DNA from: Tetraselmis striata
Lineage: Eukaryota; Chlorophyta; Chlorodendrophyceae; Chlorodendrales; Chlorodendraceae
Assembly (NCBI GenBank): GCA_006384855.1
Contig: VCJN01002917.1
Coordinates: 1 to 64,000 of the forward strand
Direction: 5' to 3'
Length of the DNA: 64,000 nucleotides
Below are positions 9,618 through 17,558 of this stretch, piece by piece (within the stretch, counting starts at the first letter, position 1; each line of letters starts with the position of its first letter). The notes beneath the pieces are model-generated. The model made no database searches, was not told the DNA's origin, and saw only the letters and a program-made list of their open reading frames with translations. The translations under genes and the position numbers were made by a program.

Positions 9618-11342
9618 ATGTCAAGTAAAGTGAAGGCCGATCTCATTTTGATCCACGCGCCGGCCATCTATGATTTTCGCAACCGCGACGACTTCGTGCT
9701 CGGCTGGTACGCCAGCCAGGAAAGCAGCAATGTCACGCCGATCTTCGAGATGCACCCGCTCGGCTTCCTGTCGATCAAGAGCTTCCTGGGAGAGCGCGGC
9801 CTCGACGTGAAGATCGTCAATGTCGCCTCCCTCATGCTCAAGCACCCGACGCTAGATGTCGAGAAGCTGCTGGAGCATCTGGACGCCCCCGTCATCGGCC
9901 TCGACCTGCACTGGCTGCCGCATTGCCAGGGCTCCGTCGAGGTGGCGGGACTGGTGAAGAAGGTCCACCCGGAGAGCTTCGTCGTGTTCGGCGGGATCGT
10001 CTCAACCTATTACGCCCGCGAGATGATGCAATATCCGCAGATCGACGGCGTCATTCGCGGCTACGACACGCTGGAGCCGCTGGCTAGCCTCGTCGATCAG
10101 GCCAAGCGCGGCGTGCGCGGGCGCTTCGCCGTCGAGAACATGATCTACAAGGACAAGGGCGAGGTCATCGACAACGGCCACAGCTACACGCCCGAGGTGC
10201 TCAACGACGTCGCCATCGACTGGTCGAAGATGTTTCCCAAGACCTCGAGCTTGCTGAACATGCCGAACCTGATGGTGCTGCCGAACACCGGCTGCCAGCA
10301 GAGTTGCGGCTGGTGCTCCGGGTCCCGCTGGGCCTATCAGCGCATGATGAACGTGGAGAAGAAAACGGTCTTCCACCGGCGCTCCGAACAGCTCGCGCGC
10401 GAGATCATGACCTTCCCGAAGACGGAATCGCCGCTCAGCGTCTACACGCTGCAGGCCTATTCGGAATCCTCCCCGCGCCTGCTCGACTATCTGGCCGCCG
10501 TCGCCGACAGCGGCGTGGTGAAATCGGTCTCCTTCGAACAGTTCCGGCTGACGAAGATCCCGGTTCTGAAGCAGATGGTGGAGGTCGCGCCGAACCTCGA
10601 CATCTACATCAACCTCTCCCCCCAGTCGCATGACGTGGAGATCAGCCGCCTGACCGGGCGCGGCACCTACACCAACGAGGAGATGGAGGAGTGGATCGCG
10701 GCGGCGATGGATATCGGCATCAAGGGCGTCTACCTCTGGTACACGATCGGAATGCCGAAACAGACGCATGCCTCGGTGATGGAAACGGTCGCCTATTCCG
10801 CCCGGCTGATGGAGCGCTTTCCCAACGACAAGATCATCCCGACGATCTTTGGCATGGTGCCCTTCCTCGATCCCGGCTGCCAGTGGTTCGAGGAGCCGGA
10901 CCAGCACGGCTACACGGTGTTCCACCGGGACCTGGAATCGCACCGCAAGTCGCTGACGCAGCCGCGCTGGCGCGACGCGATGAACTACGAAACCAAATGG
11001 ATGAAACGCGACGAATTCCTGCCGAGCATGTATGAGGCGATGCAGGTGATGGCCAACCACAAGGCCGATTACGGTCGTATCACCAAGCGCAGCATCGACA
11101 TCGTCAACGGCCGGATCGATCACTTGCGCCATCTGACGACCTCAATCGACCGCGCGATGGACGCGGACGGGCGGCTTCCGGCCTCGCTCAGGCGCGAGAT
11201 CGGCGCGCATAACGACGAGATCCTGTCCTATGCGGCGGACGTCGCGCTGGTGAAGAAGCCGCTGTCGGGCCGTTGGTACGACGATCACACAGTTCCCCGC
11301 GAGATCATCGACGCCTGCGTGCGCGAGCGCGCCGCCGCCTGA
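9618..11342 (+). CDS. B12-binding-type radical SAM enzyme
   Basis: The 574-residue product has an N-terminal region (about 20-165) with the look of a cobalamin-binding Rossmann domain (FVVFGGIVSTYYA, IDGVIRGYD). It is followed by a radical SAM core with the CX3CX2C cluster motif C-QQS-C-GW-C at residues 226-233 and a C-terminal extension of about 150 residues. The strict DxHxxG cobalamin motif is not evident, which is common in class B enzymes. Such enzymes usually methylate unactivated carbon or phosphorus, or rearrange a carbon skeleton. Sitting between an ACP and ketosynthases, it may modify an acyl-ACP chain. The substrate is unknown. The ATG is preceded by a weak GGGA. Confidence 0.85.
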   Translation: MSSKVKADLILIHAPAIYDFRNRDDFVLGWYASQESSNVTPIFEMHPLGFLSIKSFLGERGLDVKIVNVASLMLKHPTLDVEKLLEHLDAPVIGLDLHWLPHCQGSVEVAGLVKKVHPESFVVFGGIVSTYYAREMMQYPQIDGVIRGYDTLEPLASLVDQAKRGVRGRFAVENMIYKDKGEVIDNGHSYTPEVLNDVAIDWSKMFPKTSSLLNMPNLMVLPNTGCQQSCGWCSGSRWAYQRMMNVEKKTVFHRRSEQLAREIMTFPKTESPLSVYTLQAYSESSPRLLDYLAAVADSGVVKSVSFEQFRLTKIPVLKQMVEVAPNLDIYINLSPQSHDVEISRLTGRGTYTNEEMEEWIAAAMDIGIKGVYLWYTIGMPKQTHASVMETVAYSARLMERFPNDKIIPTIFGMVPFLDPGCQWFEEPDQHGYTVFHRDLESHRKSLTQPRWRDAMNYETKWMKRDEFLPSMYEAMQVMANHKADYGRITKRSIDIVNGRIDHLRHLTTSIDRAMDADGRLPASLRREIGAHNDEILSYAADVALVKKPLSGRWYDDHTVPREIIDACVRERAAA

Positions 11343-11489
11343 GTGCACAGGGCGCGGCTTGCCGGCCGCGCCCCCCTCACCCGTCCCGGATCAGCCCTCT
11401 CTCATCGACGCGAGGGCGGGCCACGCGCCCCGCGCCCGGATCCCGCCAACGGCTTCGCCCCGGAACCGCGACCTCAAGAGACACCCGCC

Positions 11490-12478
11490 ATGACGAACGA
11501 CAGCGTTGGAATACTCGCAGCCGCCCGGTTCCTGCCGCCGAAAACCCTGCCGATCGACGGGATCGCGCATGCGGAAAGCGGCCCCGTCGACGCAAGCGCC
11601 CTCGGGCCCCTCGGCATCGAGAGCGTGCATGTGTTCGAAGGCGAAAGCCCGACGGACATGGCCGTGACGGTCTCCCAAGCCGCGTTGAGCGAGGCCGGCC
11701 TCGGCCCGCTCGATCTGGATGCGATCATTGATTTTTCCGTCATGCCGCAGCGCTATGTCGAGCCCGCCTGGTCGATGAGCAACGAGTTGCAGGCGGAGCT
11801 TGGCGCGAAACACGCCTTCACGCTCGGCTTCAGCGGCGGCGGGTCCGCCAACATCCACGCGGCGCTCAAGTTCGCCCGCGCGCTGATCCGCGCCAATGCC
11901 GATGTGAACACCATCCTTCTGGCCGCCGCCGACAAGGCGATCCCGGGCAACCGCGTGTTGAGCGCCGGCGAGCCGGTCACCGTCATCGGCGACGCCGCAA
12001 CGGCGCTGATCGTGCAGCGCAACGCCCCGTCGGCAATCATTGTCGACACGATCTCCACCTCCAACGGGGTCCTGCACGACGTGCTCAACATCCCCGGCGG
12101 CGGCATGGCCCATCCCACACGGCTCGACCTCTACAAGCTGACGCTCGATGAGGCGAAATATCGTTCGCGCGACCGCATGGGCGAGCTGCGCAAACTCGCC
12201 GACAAGATGCTCGCGCGCAACGGGCTCGCGCGCGAGGCATCGACCATTTCCTCACCGCGAATATCTCGAAAGACGACACGGAGGCCTTCTCCCGGACGAT
12301 GGAAACCAACGGCCGCCTGCACCGTGACAATCTGGGCCCCTGCGGCCACGTGCATTCCTGCGATCTGGTGCTGAACTACATGAGCCTGCGCCAGAACGGC
12401 GCCGCTCCCGGCCACCACGTGCTGATGGCCTCCCACGGGATGGGCTTCTTCCTCGGCGCGACGCTGCTGAAACTGTGA
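11490..12478 (+). CDS. KASIII-like ketosynthase homologue with Ser in place of catalytic Cys (frame broken once near 12236)
   Basis: It begins MTNDSVGILAAARFLPP and has the thiolase fold. Aligned by eye to the next gene, the catalytic Cys position is Ser119 (FSGGGSANIHAALK against NTGGCASYHLALK). The C-terminal part, read in another frame after a one-base break near 12236, has GPCGHVHSCDLVLNYM and ends HGMGFFLGATLLKL, so the His/Asp of CerJ/PqsC-type enzymes is retained. Natural partners of this kind include the Cys-less PqsB in the PqsBC heterodimer and Ser-nucleophile priming enzymes such as DpsC. It probably forms a complex with the next gene product. The frame break looks like one missing G in GAGGG. 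Confidence 0.8.
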
Positions 12479-12492
12479 CAGGGACAAATGCC

Positions 12493-13503
12493 ATGGACCA
12501 CGTCGGAATCCTCGCCGAAGCCTTCTATCTCCCGCCGGACAAGAAACGGGTGGAGGACGTTTTCCGCGACGAAAGCGTCCCCTTCGGCACCCTGTCGAAG
12601 AACATCGACTTTCAGCGCGACATCGGCATCGAGGACATTCACGTCACCAACGACCTGCCATCGGTGCTGGCGCTAGAGGCCGCGAAACGCGCGCTGGACC
12701 AGTCGGGCGTCTCCGCCGAAGAGATCGATCTGGTTGTCGACTTCACCAGCATTCCCGAGGACTACGTCGGCCCGACATGGTCGGCGGCCGGGCTGGTCCA
12801 GCAGGAGCTCGGCCTCGTCAACGCCTTTTCGACAGCGGTGAACACCGGCGGCTGCGCCAGCTACCACCTGGCGCTCAAGTCGGTGATGGCCCTGATGCTC
12901 TGCGATGACGATGTCGAAACCGCGCTGCTGTTTGCCGGCGACCGCACGCCGGACCTCAACAAGACCTACTATCCGATCACCGTCGCCTCCGACGGCGGCA
13001 GCGCGCTGGTGCTGCGCAAGAACGCGGACCGCGCCCGGATCCTGGAGGTGGAAACGATCTCCATCGGCCGGCTGCACGATGTCTGGTATGTACCGGGCCT
13101 GCAAAACCGCGAACCGAACGAGGAGGTGACGGAAAAACTCCTCCACATGTACGCCAAGATGGACAAGTTCAACGAGGGCGTCATCCCGATCAACTTCCGC
13201 ATGTTCGGCAAGGTGATGGACCGGCTGTTGAAGAAGCTCGATCTCACCCACGACGACGTCGACTATTACATCTACCCGACGTTCTCGACCTGGGATCAGG
13301 CCTATTTCATGAAGAAGTTCGGTCTGACGCCGGACAAGGTCTATACGAGCGCGCTCAAGCACCGGGGCCATGTCCAGGAAAGCGACATGGTGATCAACTA
13401 CGCCGAGGCCGTGGAGCAAGGGCTGATCAAGCCCGGCGACACCGTGATGGTCGTCTCCAACGGCGCAGGATTTGCCTGGTCGGCCGCGCTGATCCGGCAC
13501 TGA
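12493..13503 (+). CDS. KASIII-like 3-oxoacyl-ACP synthase with intact catalytic Cys
   Basis: The 336-residue product is paralogous to the preceding one (MDHVGILAEAFYLPPDKK). It keeps Cys121 in NTGGCASYHLALK and has RGHVQESDMVINY in place of the GNTS Asn region, with His and Asp retained as in CerJ/PqsC-like KASIII proteins. It would condense or transfer an acyl group from ACP or CoA. It starts 14 bases after the previous stop and is surely co-transcribed. The pairing of one Cys-bearing and one Cys-less copy suggests a heterodimer. The acyl specificity is not predictable from the sequence. Confidence 0.87.
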   Translation: MDHVGILAEAFYLPPDKKRVEDVFRDESVPFGTLSKNIDFQRDIGIEDIHVTNDLPSVLALEAAKRALDQSGVSAEEIDLVVDFTSIPEDYVGPTWSAAGLVQQELGLVNAFSTAVNTGGCASYHLALKSVMALMLCDDDVETALLFAGDRTPDLNKTYYPITVASDGGSALVLRKNADRARILEVETISIGRLHDVWYVPGLQNREPNEEVTEKLLHMYAKMDKFNEGVIPINFRMFGKVMDRLLKKLDLTHDDVDYYIYPTFSTWDQAYFMKKFGLTPDKVYTSALKHRGHVQESDMVINYAEAVEQGLIKPGDTVMVVSNGAGFAWSAALIRH

Positions 13504-13516
13504 ACCGGCACGGCGG

Positions 13517-14614
13517 ATGTCGGGCGATCTCCGGGGCAGCGTGGACGCGGACGCCGTTCTCATCCGCCGCCAGGGGCGCGCGGGACGGATCACGCTGAAC
13601 CGTCCGCGCGCGTTCAATCTTCTGACCCGCGCGATGGTGCGGGCGATCCATGCCGCGCTCGACCTGTGGCGTGACGACCCCGAGGTCGAGTTGCTCGTCT
13701 TCGACGCGGAGGGGCGCGCCTTTTGCGCCGGCGGCGACATCCGGGAAGTCCACTCCCATGTGGTCGCGGGAAATCTTGGCGCCGCGCGGGAGCATATCCG
13801 GGACGAGTACCGCCTCGACCTGAAGCTCGCCCGCTACCCCAAGCCGGTTGTTGCGATCATGAACGGCGCGGTCATGGGAGGCGGGATCGGCCTGGGGTGT
13901 CATGCCGGCCACCGTGTCGCGGGTGAGCGGTTCCGCCTCAGCCTGCCGGAATGTTCCATCGGCTGGATCCCGGATTCCGGCGCAACGGCACTGCTCGCCC
14001 GCACCCCTTGCGGCGTTGGCGAACTGATGGCGCTTGCCGGATTGCAGATCGACGGCGCCGACGCGCTCGATCTCGGGTTCGTCGACTACACGATGGACGG
14101 CAACCGGTGCCAGGAGGTGATCGACACCCTTTGCGAGACCGGCGATCCCGCCGTCCTCGGCATCCATTCGACGCCAACGGGAGAGCCCGGCCTGCGCGAT
14201 AAGGTCGGACGGCTTCGACTTTCCGCTCCCATCGACACTCCGGTCGCGCTCGCGCAGGCCCTCGAGCGCGCGGGCAAAGCCCCGGAAATGGCCGATTGGT
14301 GCGCGAAGCAACTGACGGCATTGGCGCGCGGCGCGCCCCTTGCCCAGGCACTCGCCCTGCGCGCGCTTGAGGCGCAACGGCGAAGGCCCGGTCTTGCGCG
14401 CGCGCTTTCACTGGAACTGCGGATCGTCTCCGCGCTGATGCGCCACCCGGATTTTCGCGAAGGAATCCGCGCCATGATGATCGACCGGGACAAGAAGCCG
14501 GTATGGACCTCGCCGGCCGGAACCGTCTTCTCGCGAGCGGAGACCGACCCGTTCCTTCGGCGTGCCGACACCCGAAACGTCATACGCAAATTCACCGAAG
14601 ACCCTGCAAAATAA
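13517..14614 (+). CDS. 3-hydroxyisobutyryl-CoA hydrolase-like enoyl-CoA hydratase family protein
   Basis: A 365-residue crotonase-fold protein. The oxyanion-hole motifs FCAGGDIREV and NGAVMGGGIGLG are present. LPECSIGWIPDSG keeps the Glu and Asp that define 3-hydroxyisobutyryl-CoA hydrolases rather than hydratases, and the C-terminal EGIRAMMIDRDKKPVW is typical of that branch. It lies 13 bases after the ketosynthase gene. In valine breakdown this enzyme releases 3-hydroxyisobutyrate from CoA; here it may act as a thioesterase or editing enzyme of a branched acyl pathway. The start at 13517 lacks a strong RBS, so coupling is likely. Confidence 0.87.
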   Translation: MSGDLRGSVDADAVLIRRQGRAGRITLNRPRAFNLLTRAMVRAIHAALDLWRDDPEVELLVFDAEGRAFCAGGDIREVHSHVVAGNLGAAREHIRDEYRLDLKLARYPKPVVAIMNGAVMGGGIGLGCHAGHRVAGERFRLSLPECSIGWIPDSGATALLARTPCGVGELMALAGLQIDGADALDLGFVDYTMDGNRCQEVIDTLCETGDPAVLGIHSTPTGEPGLRDKVGRLRLSAPIDTPVALAQALERAGKAPEMADWCAKQLTALARGAPLAQALALRALEAQRRRPGLARALSLELRIVSALMRHPDFREGIRAMMIDRDKKPVWTSPAGTVFSRAETDPFLRRADTRNVIRKFTEDPAK

Positions 14615-14834
14615 ATATTTCCCCCCGTTCGCACCGCCCCCTACCCTCGCGTATAGGGCGCATTTTCCAAAAACACACCCTTTGATGGCGATCATCTGAT
14701 GGAGGCGCGCCCGCCCCCTGCGAGAGGCGCAACCTGCGCCCCCGCAGGGCAAGACCGTCGTCGCCCACCGCGCCCGACTGTGTGCCAGCCTGCGCGGGCG
14801 GTATCCGGCAGACCCAGATTTCGGGGACCCAGTC

Positions 14835-16403
14835 ATGACATCCGTGCCACATCCGTCCGACTCGTCACTTCTCGGCAACTGGCCGACACTCGCCGTCGCC
14901 GCGTTGGGATCCTTTCTGGTCATCATGGACGTGACCGTCGTCGCCATCGCCCTTCCCTCCATCGAGCGGGATCTCAAGGCGAGCTTTGCCGAACTGCAGT
15001 GGATCATCAACGCCTACAACATCGCCTATACCTCGGTGCTCATTGCCGTTGGCGCCTTTGCCGACTGGTTCGGGCGACGACGGGTGATGGTGATCGGCCT
15101 GTTCATGTTCGGCGCGATGTCGCTTGTCGTCGGACTGGCGGAAACCCCGATGGCCCTGATCCTGGGGCGCGTCGCGCAAGGCCTGAGCGCCAGTGCGATG
15201 CTGATCCTGGGCGTTGCCCTGATCTCCAACGCCTTCCAGGGCGCGCAGCGCGCGCAGGCCTTTGCCGTATGGGGGGTCTCCATCGGTTGCGGCGCGGCCT
15301 TCGGCCCCATCGTCGGCGGCATCCTCGTCGATGCATTGAGCTGGCGCTGGATCTTCCTGCTCAACGTGCCGCTCGTCGCGATGCTGATCACCCTGTGCTA
15401 CTGGCGCGTGGAAGAATCCTCCGACCCGAACGCCGGCGGTCTCGACTGGCCGGGCATTGTCACCTTCACCGGTGCGCTCGCCTTTCTGAGCTACGGCGTG
15501 ATCGAGGGCGGCGAGATCGGCTGGGGCGACACCACCGTCGTTGGCGCGCTGATCGGCGCGGCGGTCCTCTTCCTCCTCTTCATCATCATCGAAAACACGG
15601 TGAAGAAGCCGGCGTTCGACCTCCGCCTCTTCAAGATCCCGACCTTCACCGGCATCCAGTTGGTCTGCGTTTTGAACAGCATCACCTTCTGGGTCATGCT
15701 GGTCTATCTGCCGATCTACTTCCAGGTGGTGCTCGGCATGTCGGCCTCCTCGGCCGGTCTGATGCTGATGCCGATGACCATCCCGCTGCTGCTCTTCGCG
15801 CCGATCGGCGCGCGGCTCGCGGCGCCGAAGAAACTCGGCGTGCGCGGCCTGATCGCCTTCGGCTGCGTGCTCATCGCCATCGGCTTCGCCTGGATCTGGG
15901 CCGCGCCGCCGTCGGAGGCGATCATGTGGGCGGTCGCCTTGTTCCTGCTCGGTGTCGGCACGGGGCTGATCAACGGGGAGCTCTCCAATGTCGCGACCGC
16001 CGTCGTGCCGCCGGAACGCGCCGGCGTCGCCTCCGGGGTGAACATCACCTTCCGCCACGGGTCCTTCACCCTGTCGATCTCGGTGTTCGGCGCGGTGCTC
16101 CTGTCGAGCATCACGCTGCAGCTCGGAGCGGCGCCGGATCTCGCCAGCGGACTCGGCGCGGGGCTGATCGACACGGCGAACATGATCGCGCGCGGCGACT
16201 TCAACGGCGCGGTGCTGTCGGCCCCGGCGGAGCTTCAGCCAGCGCTCACCGACTTCGGCCGGGAAAGCTTCTCGGTCGCCTTCTCGGTGCTCCTGGGGAT
16301 CGTCACCGTGCTTTCGGTCATCGCGATTGCGGTCTCCGCCTTGATGATCCGCGCCCGCGACCTTTTGGCCGGCCCGGAAGCGCAGGTGGCGCCGGGCGAA
16401 TAG
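14835..16403 (+). CDS. DHA2-family (EmrB/QacA) MFS exporter
   Basis: A 522-residue, 14-helix drug:proton antiporter. Motifs include FLVIMDVTVVAIALPSI (motif D1), GAFADWFGRRRVM (motif A) and WRWIFLLNVP. It ends the plus-strand run, about 220 bases after the hydrolase gene. That gap holds only GC-rich sequence with a CCCTGCG/CGCAGGG hairpin. By position it is the likely exporter of the locus product (acyl compound or metallophore). Export specificity cannot be read from the sequence. Confidence 0.92.
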   Translation: MTSVPHPSDSSLLGNWPTLAVAALGSFLVIMDVTVVAIALPSIERDLKASFAELQWIINAYNIAYTSVLIAVGAFADWFGRRRVMVIGLFMFGAMSLVVGLAETPMALILGRVAQGLSASAMLILGVALISNAFQGAQRAQAFAVWGVSIGCGAAFGPIVGGILVDALSWRWIFLLNVPLVAMLITLCYWRVEESSDPNAGGLDWPGIVTFTGALAFLSYGVIEGGEIGWGDTTVVGALIGAAVLFLLFIIIENTVKKPAFDLRLFKIPTFTGIQLVCVLNSITFWVMLVYLPIYFQVVLGMSASSAGLMLMPMTIPLLLFAPIGARLAAPKKLGVRGLIAFGCVLIAIGFAWIWAAPPSEAIMWAVALFLLGVGTGLINGELSNVATAVVPPERAGVASGVNITFRHGSFTLSISVFGAVLLSSITLQLGAAPDLASGLGAGLIDTANMIARGDFNGAVLSAPAELQPALTDFGRESFSVAFSVLLGIVTVLSVIAIAVSALMIRARDLLAGPEAQVAPGE

Positions 16404-16470
16404 ACGCCCCCCGGCCTCAGCGGCCGGCCCCGCATCCGGGCCGGTCGCACCACGGCACCGCCAACGGAAA

Positions 16471-16502
16471 ACGCGCCCCCTCACGGATGGCGCGTTTTTT
16501 TT
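16471..16502 (+). terminator. Intrinsic terminator between the converging runs
   Basis: ACGCGCC (16471-16477) pairs with GGCGCGT (16489-16495) and is followed by eight T residues. It terminates the plus-strand run and lies 28 bases before the end of the opposing 2OG oxygenase gene. Confidence 0.85.
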
Positions 16503-16530
16503 CGGCCGGCAATCGGCAAACGGGGGGCGG

Positions 16531-17304
16531 TCAGCTCCAATAGGTGAGCGGCTTGTCTTCGCCGCGATAGCCGACAAAGCAGGACGTGGTGACGCGCCGG
16601 GACCCTTCCGCCGGCGTCACGCAGTGAATGAGCTGCGAGTTGAAGAGCACCAGGTCGCCATTGCCCGGGCGGATCACCACACGGGGCTCGCCCAGCCCAT
16701 CGCGGTCGATGCCGTCGCGGGTCACCTGTTCCTCGTCCTGTTCGGGCGTCGGCTCGGTGAGCCACAGTTCCAGTTCGCCGCCGGCGTGCGACATCTCCAG
16801 ATAGATGTTGACGGCCAGTTGCCCCGTGAGGTCCGAGGTTCCGTCGATCAGCATCCGGCCCAGCCGGTCGTTGTGCGGCAGCATGCGCGCGCCCGGTTCG
16901 ATCACCCGGCAGGTGCCGACGAAACTCTTCTGACCGTCGATGTTCTCGATCGTCGCGCCCGCCGGCCAGACCTCTTCCAGCAGCAGGCGGAAGTGATCCA
17001 TCGGCGACAGGTGCGGATACATCATGTCGCGAATGCCCCAGATCGAGCGCACCGCCTCGCTGTGATAGCGGCTGGCGTTTTCCGTGCTCTTCTCGACGTC
17101 GACATATCCCATGCCGAGGCGCTTCAGCGCGCTCTGGATCTTGTAGGCCTCGAGCTCTGAGTGACTGGCGATGCGATGGGCGAATTCCGCCGACAGATCC
17201 GCCGGATAGAAGCCCGGCACATGGATTGCGTCCGTCGTCTTCTCAATCAGTTTGCGGATGCTGTCACGGGTCAGTTCCTTGGAGATCTCCACGGTCTTCA
17301 ACAT
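16531..17304 (-). CDS. 2OG-Fe(II) oxygenase (prolyl-4-hydroxylase-like)
   Basis: A 257-residue single-domain iron dioxygenase. The facial-triad HxD is LPHNDRL, and the distal His and 2OG-binding Arg lie in IHCVTPAEGSRRVTTSCF. The start MLKTVEIS follows GAGGAGCAGGAAC, a good RBS. Such enzymes hydroxylate or desaturate free or carrier-bound amino acids and small molecules. As the last gene of the siderophore-like minus-strand run it probably tailors a building block or the final product. It is not EctD: it lacks the PhyH-type ectoine hydroxylase motifs. The 254 bases between it and the NIS synthetase hold no gene. Confidence 0.88.
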   Translation of the reverse strand: MLKTVEISKELTRDSIRKLIEKTTDAIHVPGFYPADLSAEFAHRIASHSELEAYKIQSALKRLGMGYVDVEKSTENASRYHSEAVRSIWGIRDMMYPHLSPMDHFRLLLEEVWPAGATIENIDGQKSFVGTCRVIEPGARMLPHNDRLGRMLIDGTSDLTGQLAVNIYLEMSHAGGELELWLTEPTPEQDEEQVTRDGIDRDGLGEPRVVIRPGNGDLVLFNSQLIHCVTPAEGSRRVTTSCFVGYRGEDKPLTYWS

Positions 17305-17558
17305 GTTCCTGCTCCTCAAGGGTCGCGACACGACGGCGGCCGCGGCAAGATCCGTTCTTGCCCAGAGCCAGCCTCGGTGGCCGCTATTTTCCCCCGCGAG
17401 CGAACCAAGAACAAATATCGATTTCGTATCTGTTTCCGCGACTTAGCAGGACTTTTTGAAGGCGCTCGCGCAGCACTGTCACGCCGCCCGCACGTGCGGC
17501 GGCCGGCCCGGAAAGCGGCCTCCCGGTGCCGATCGTCCCTGCCCTTCGTCCGCCGAAT

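Noticed and set aside
14865-16577. A 570-codon open frame on the minus strand
   Set aside because: Antisense of the DHA2 exporter; extremely charged composition and no RBS.
16531-17304. Ectoine hydroxylase EctD, given the EctC-like neighbour
   Set aside because: The protein has prolyl-hydroxylase-type LPHNDRL and IHCVTPAEGSRR motifs and is shorter than EctD; PhyH-type motifs are missing.
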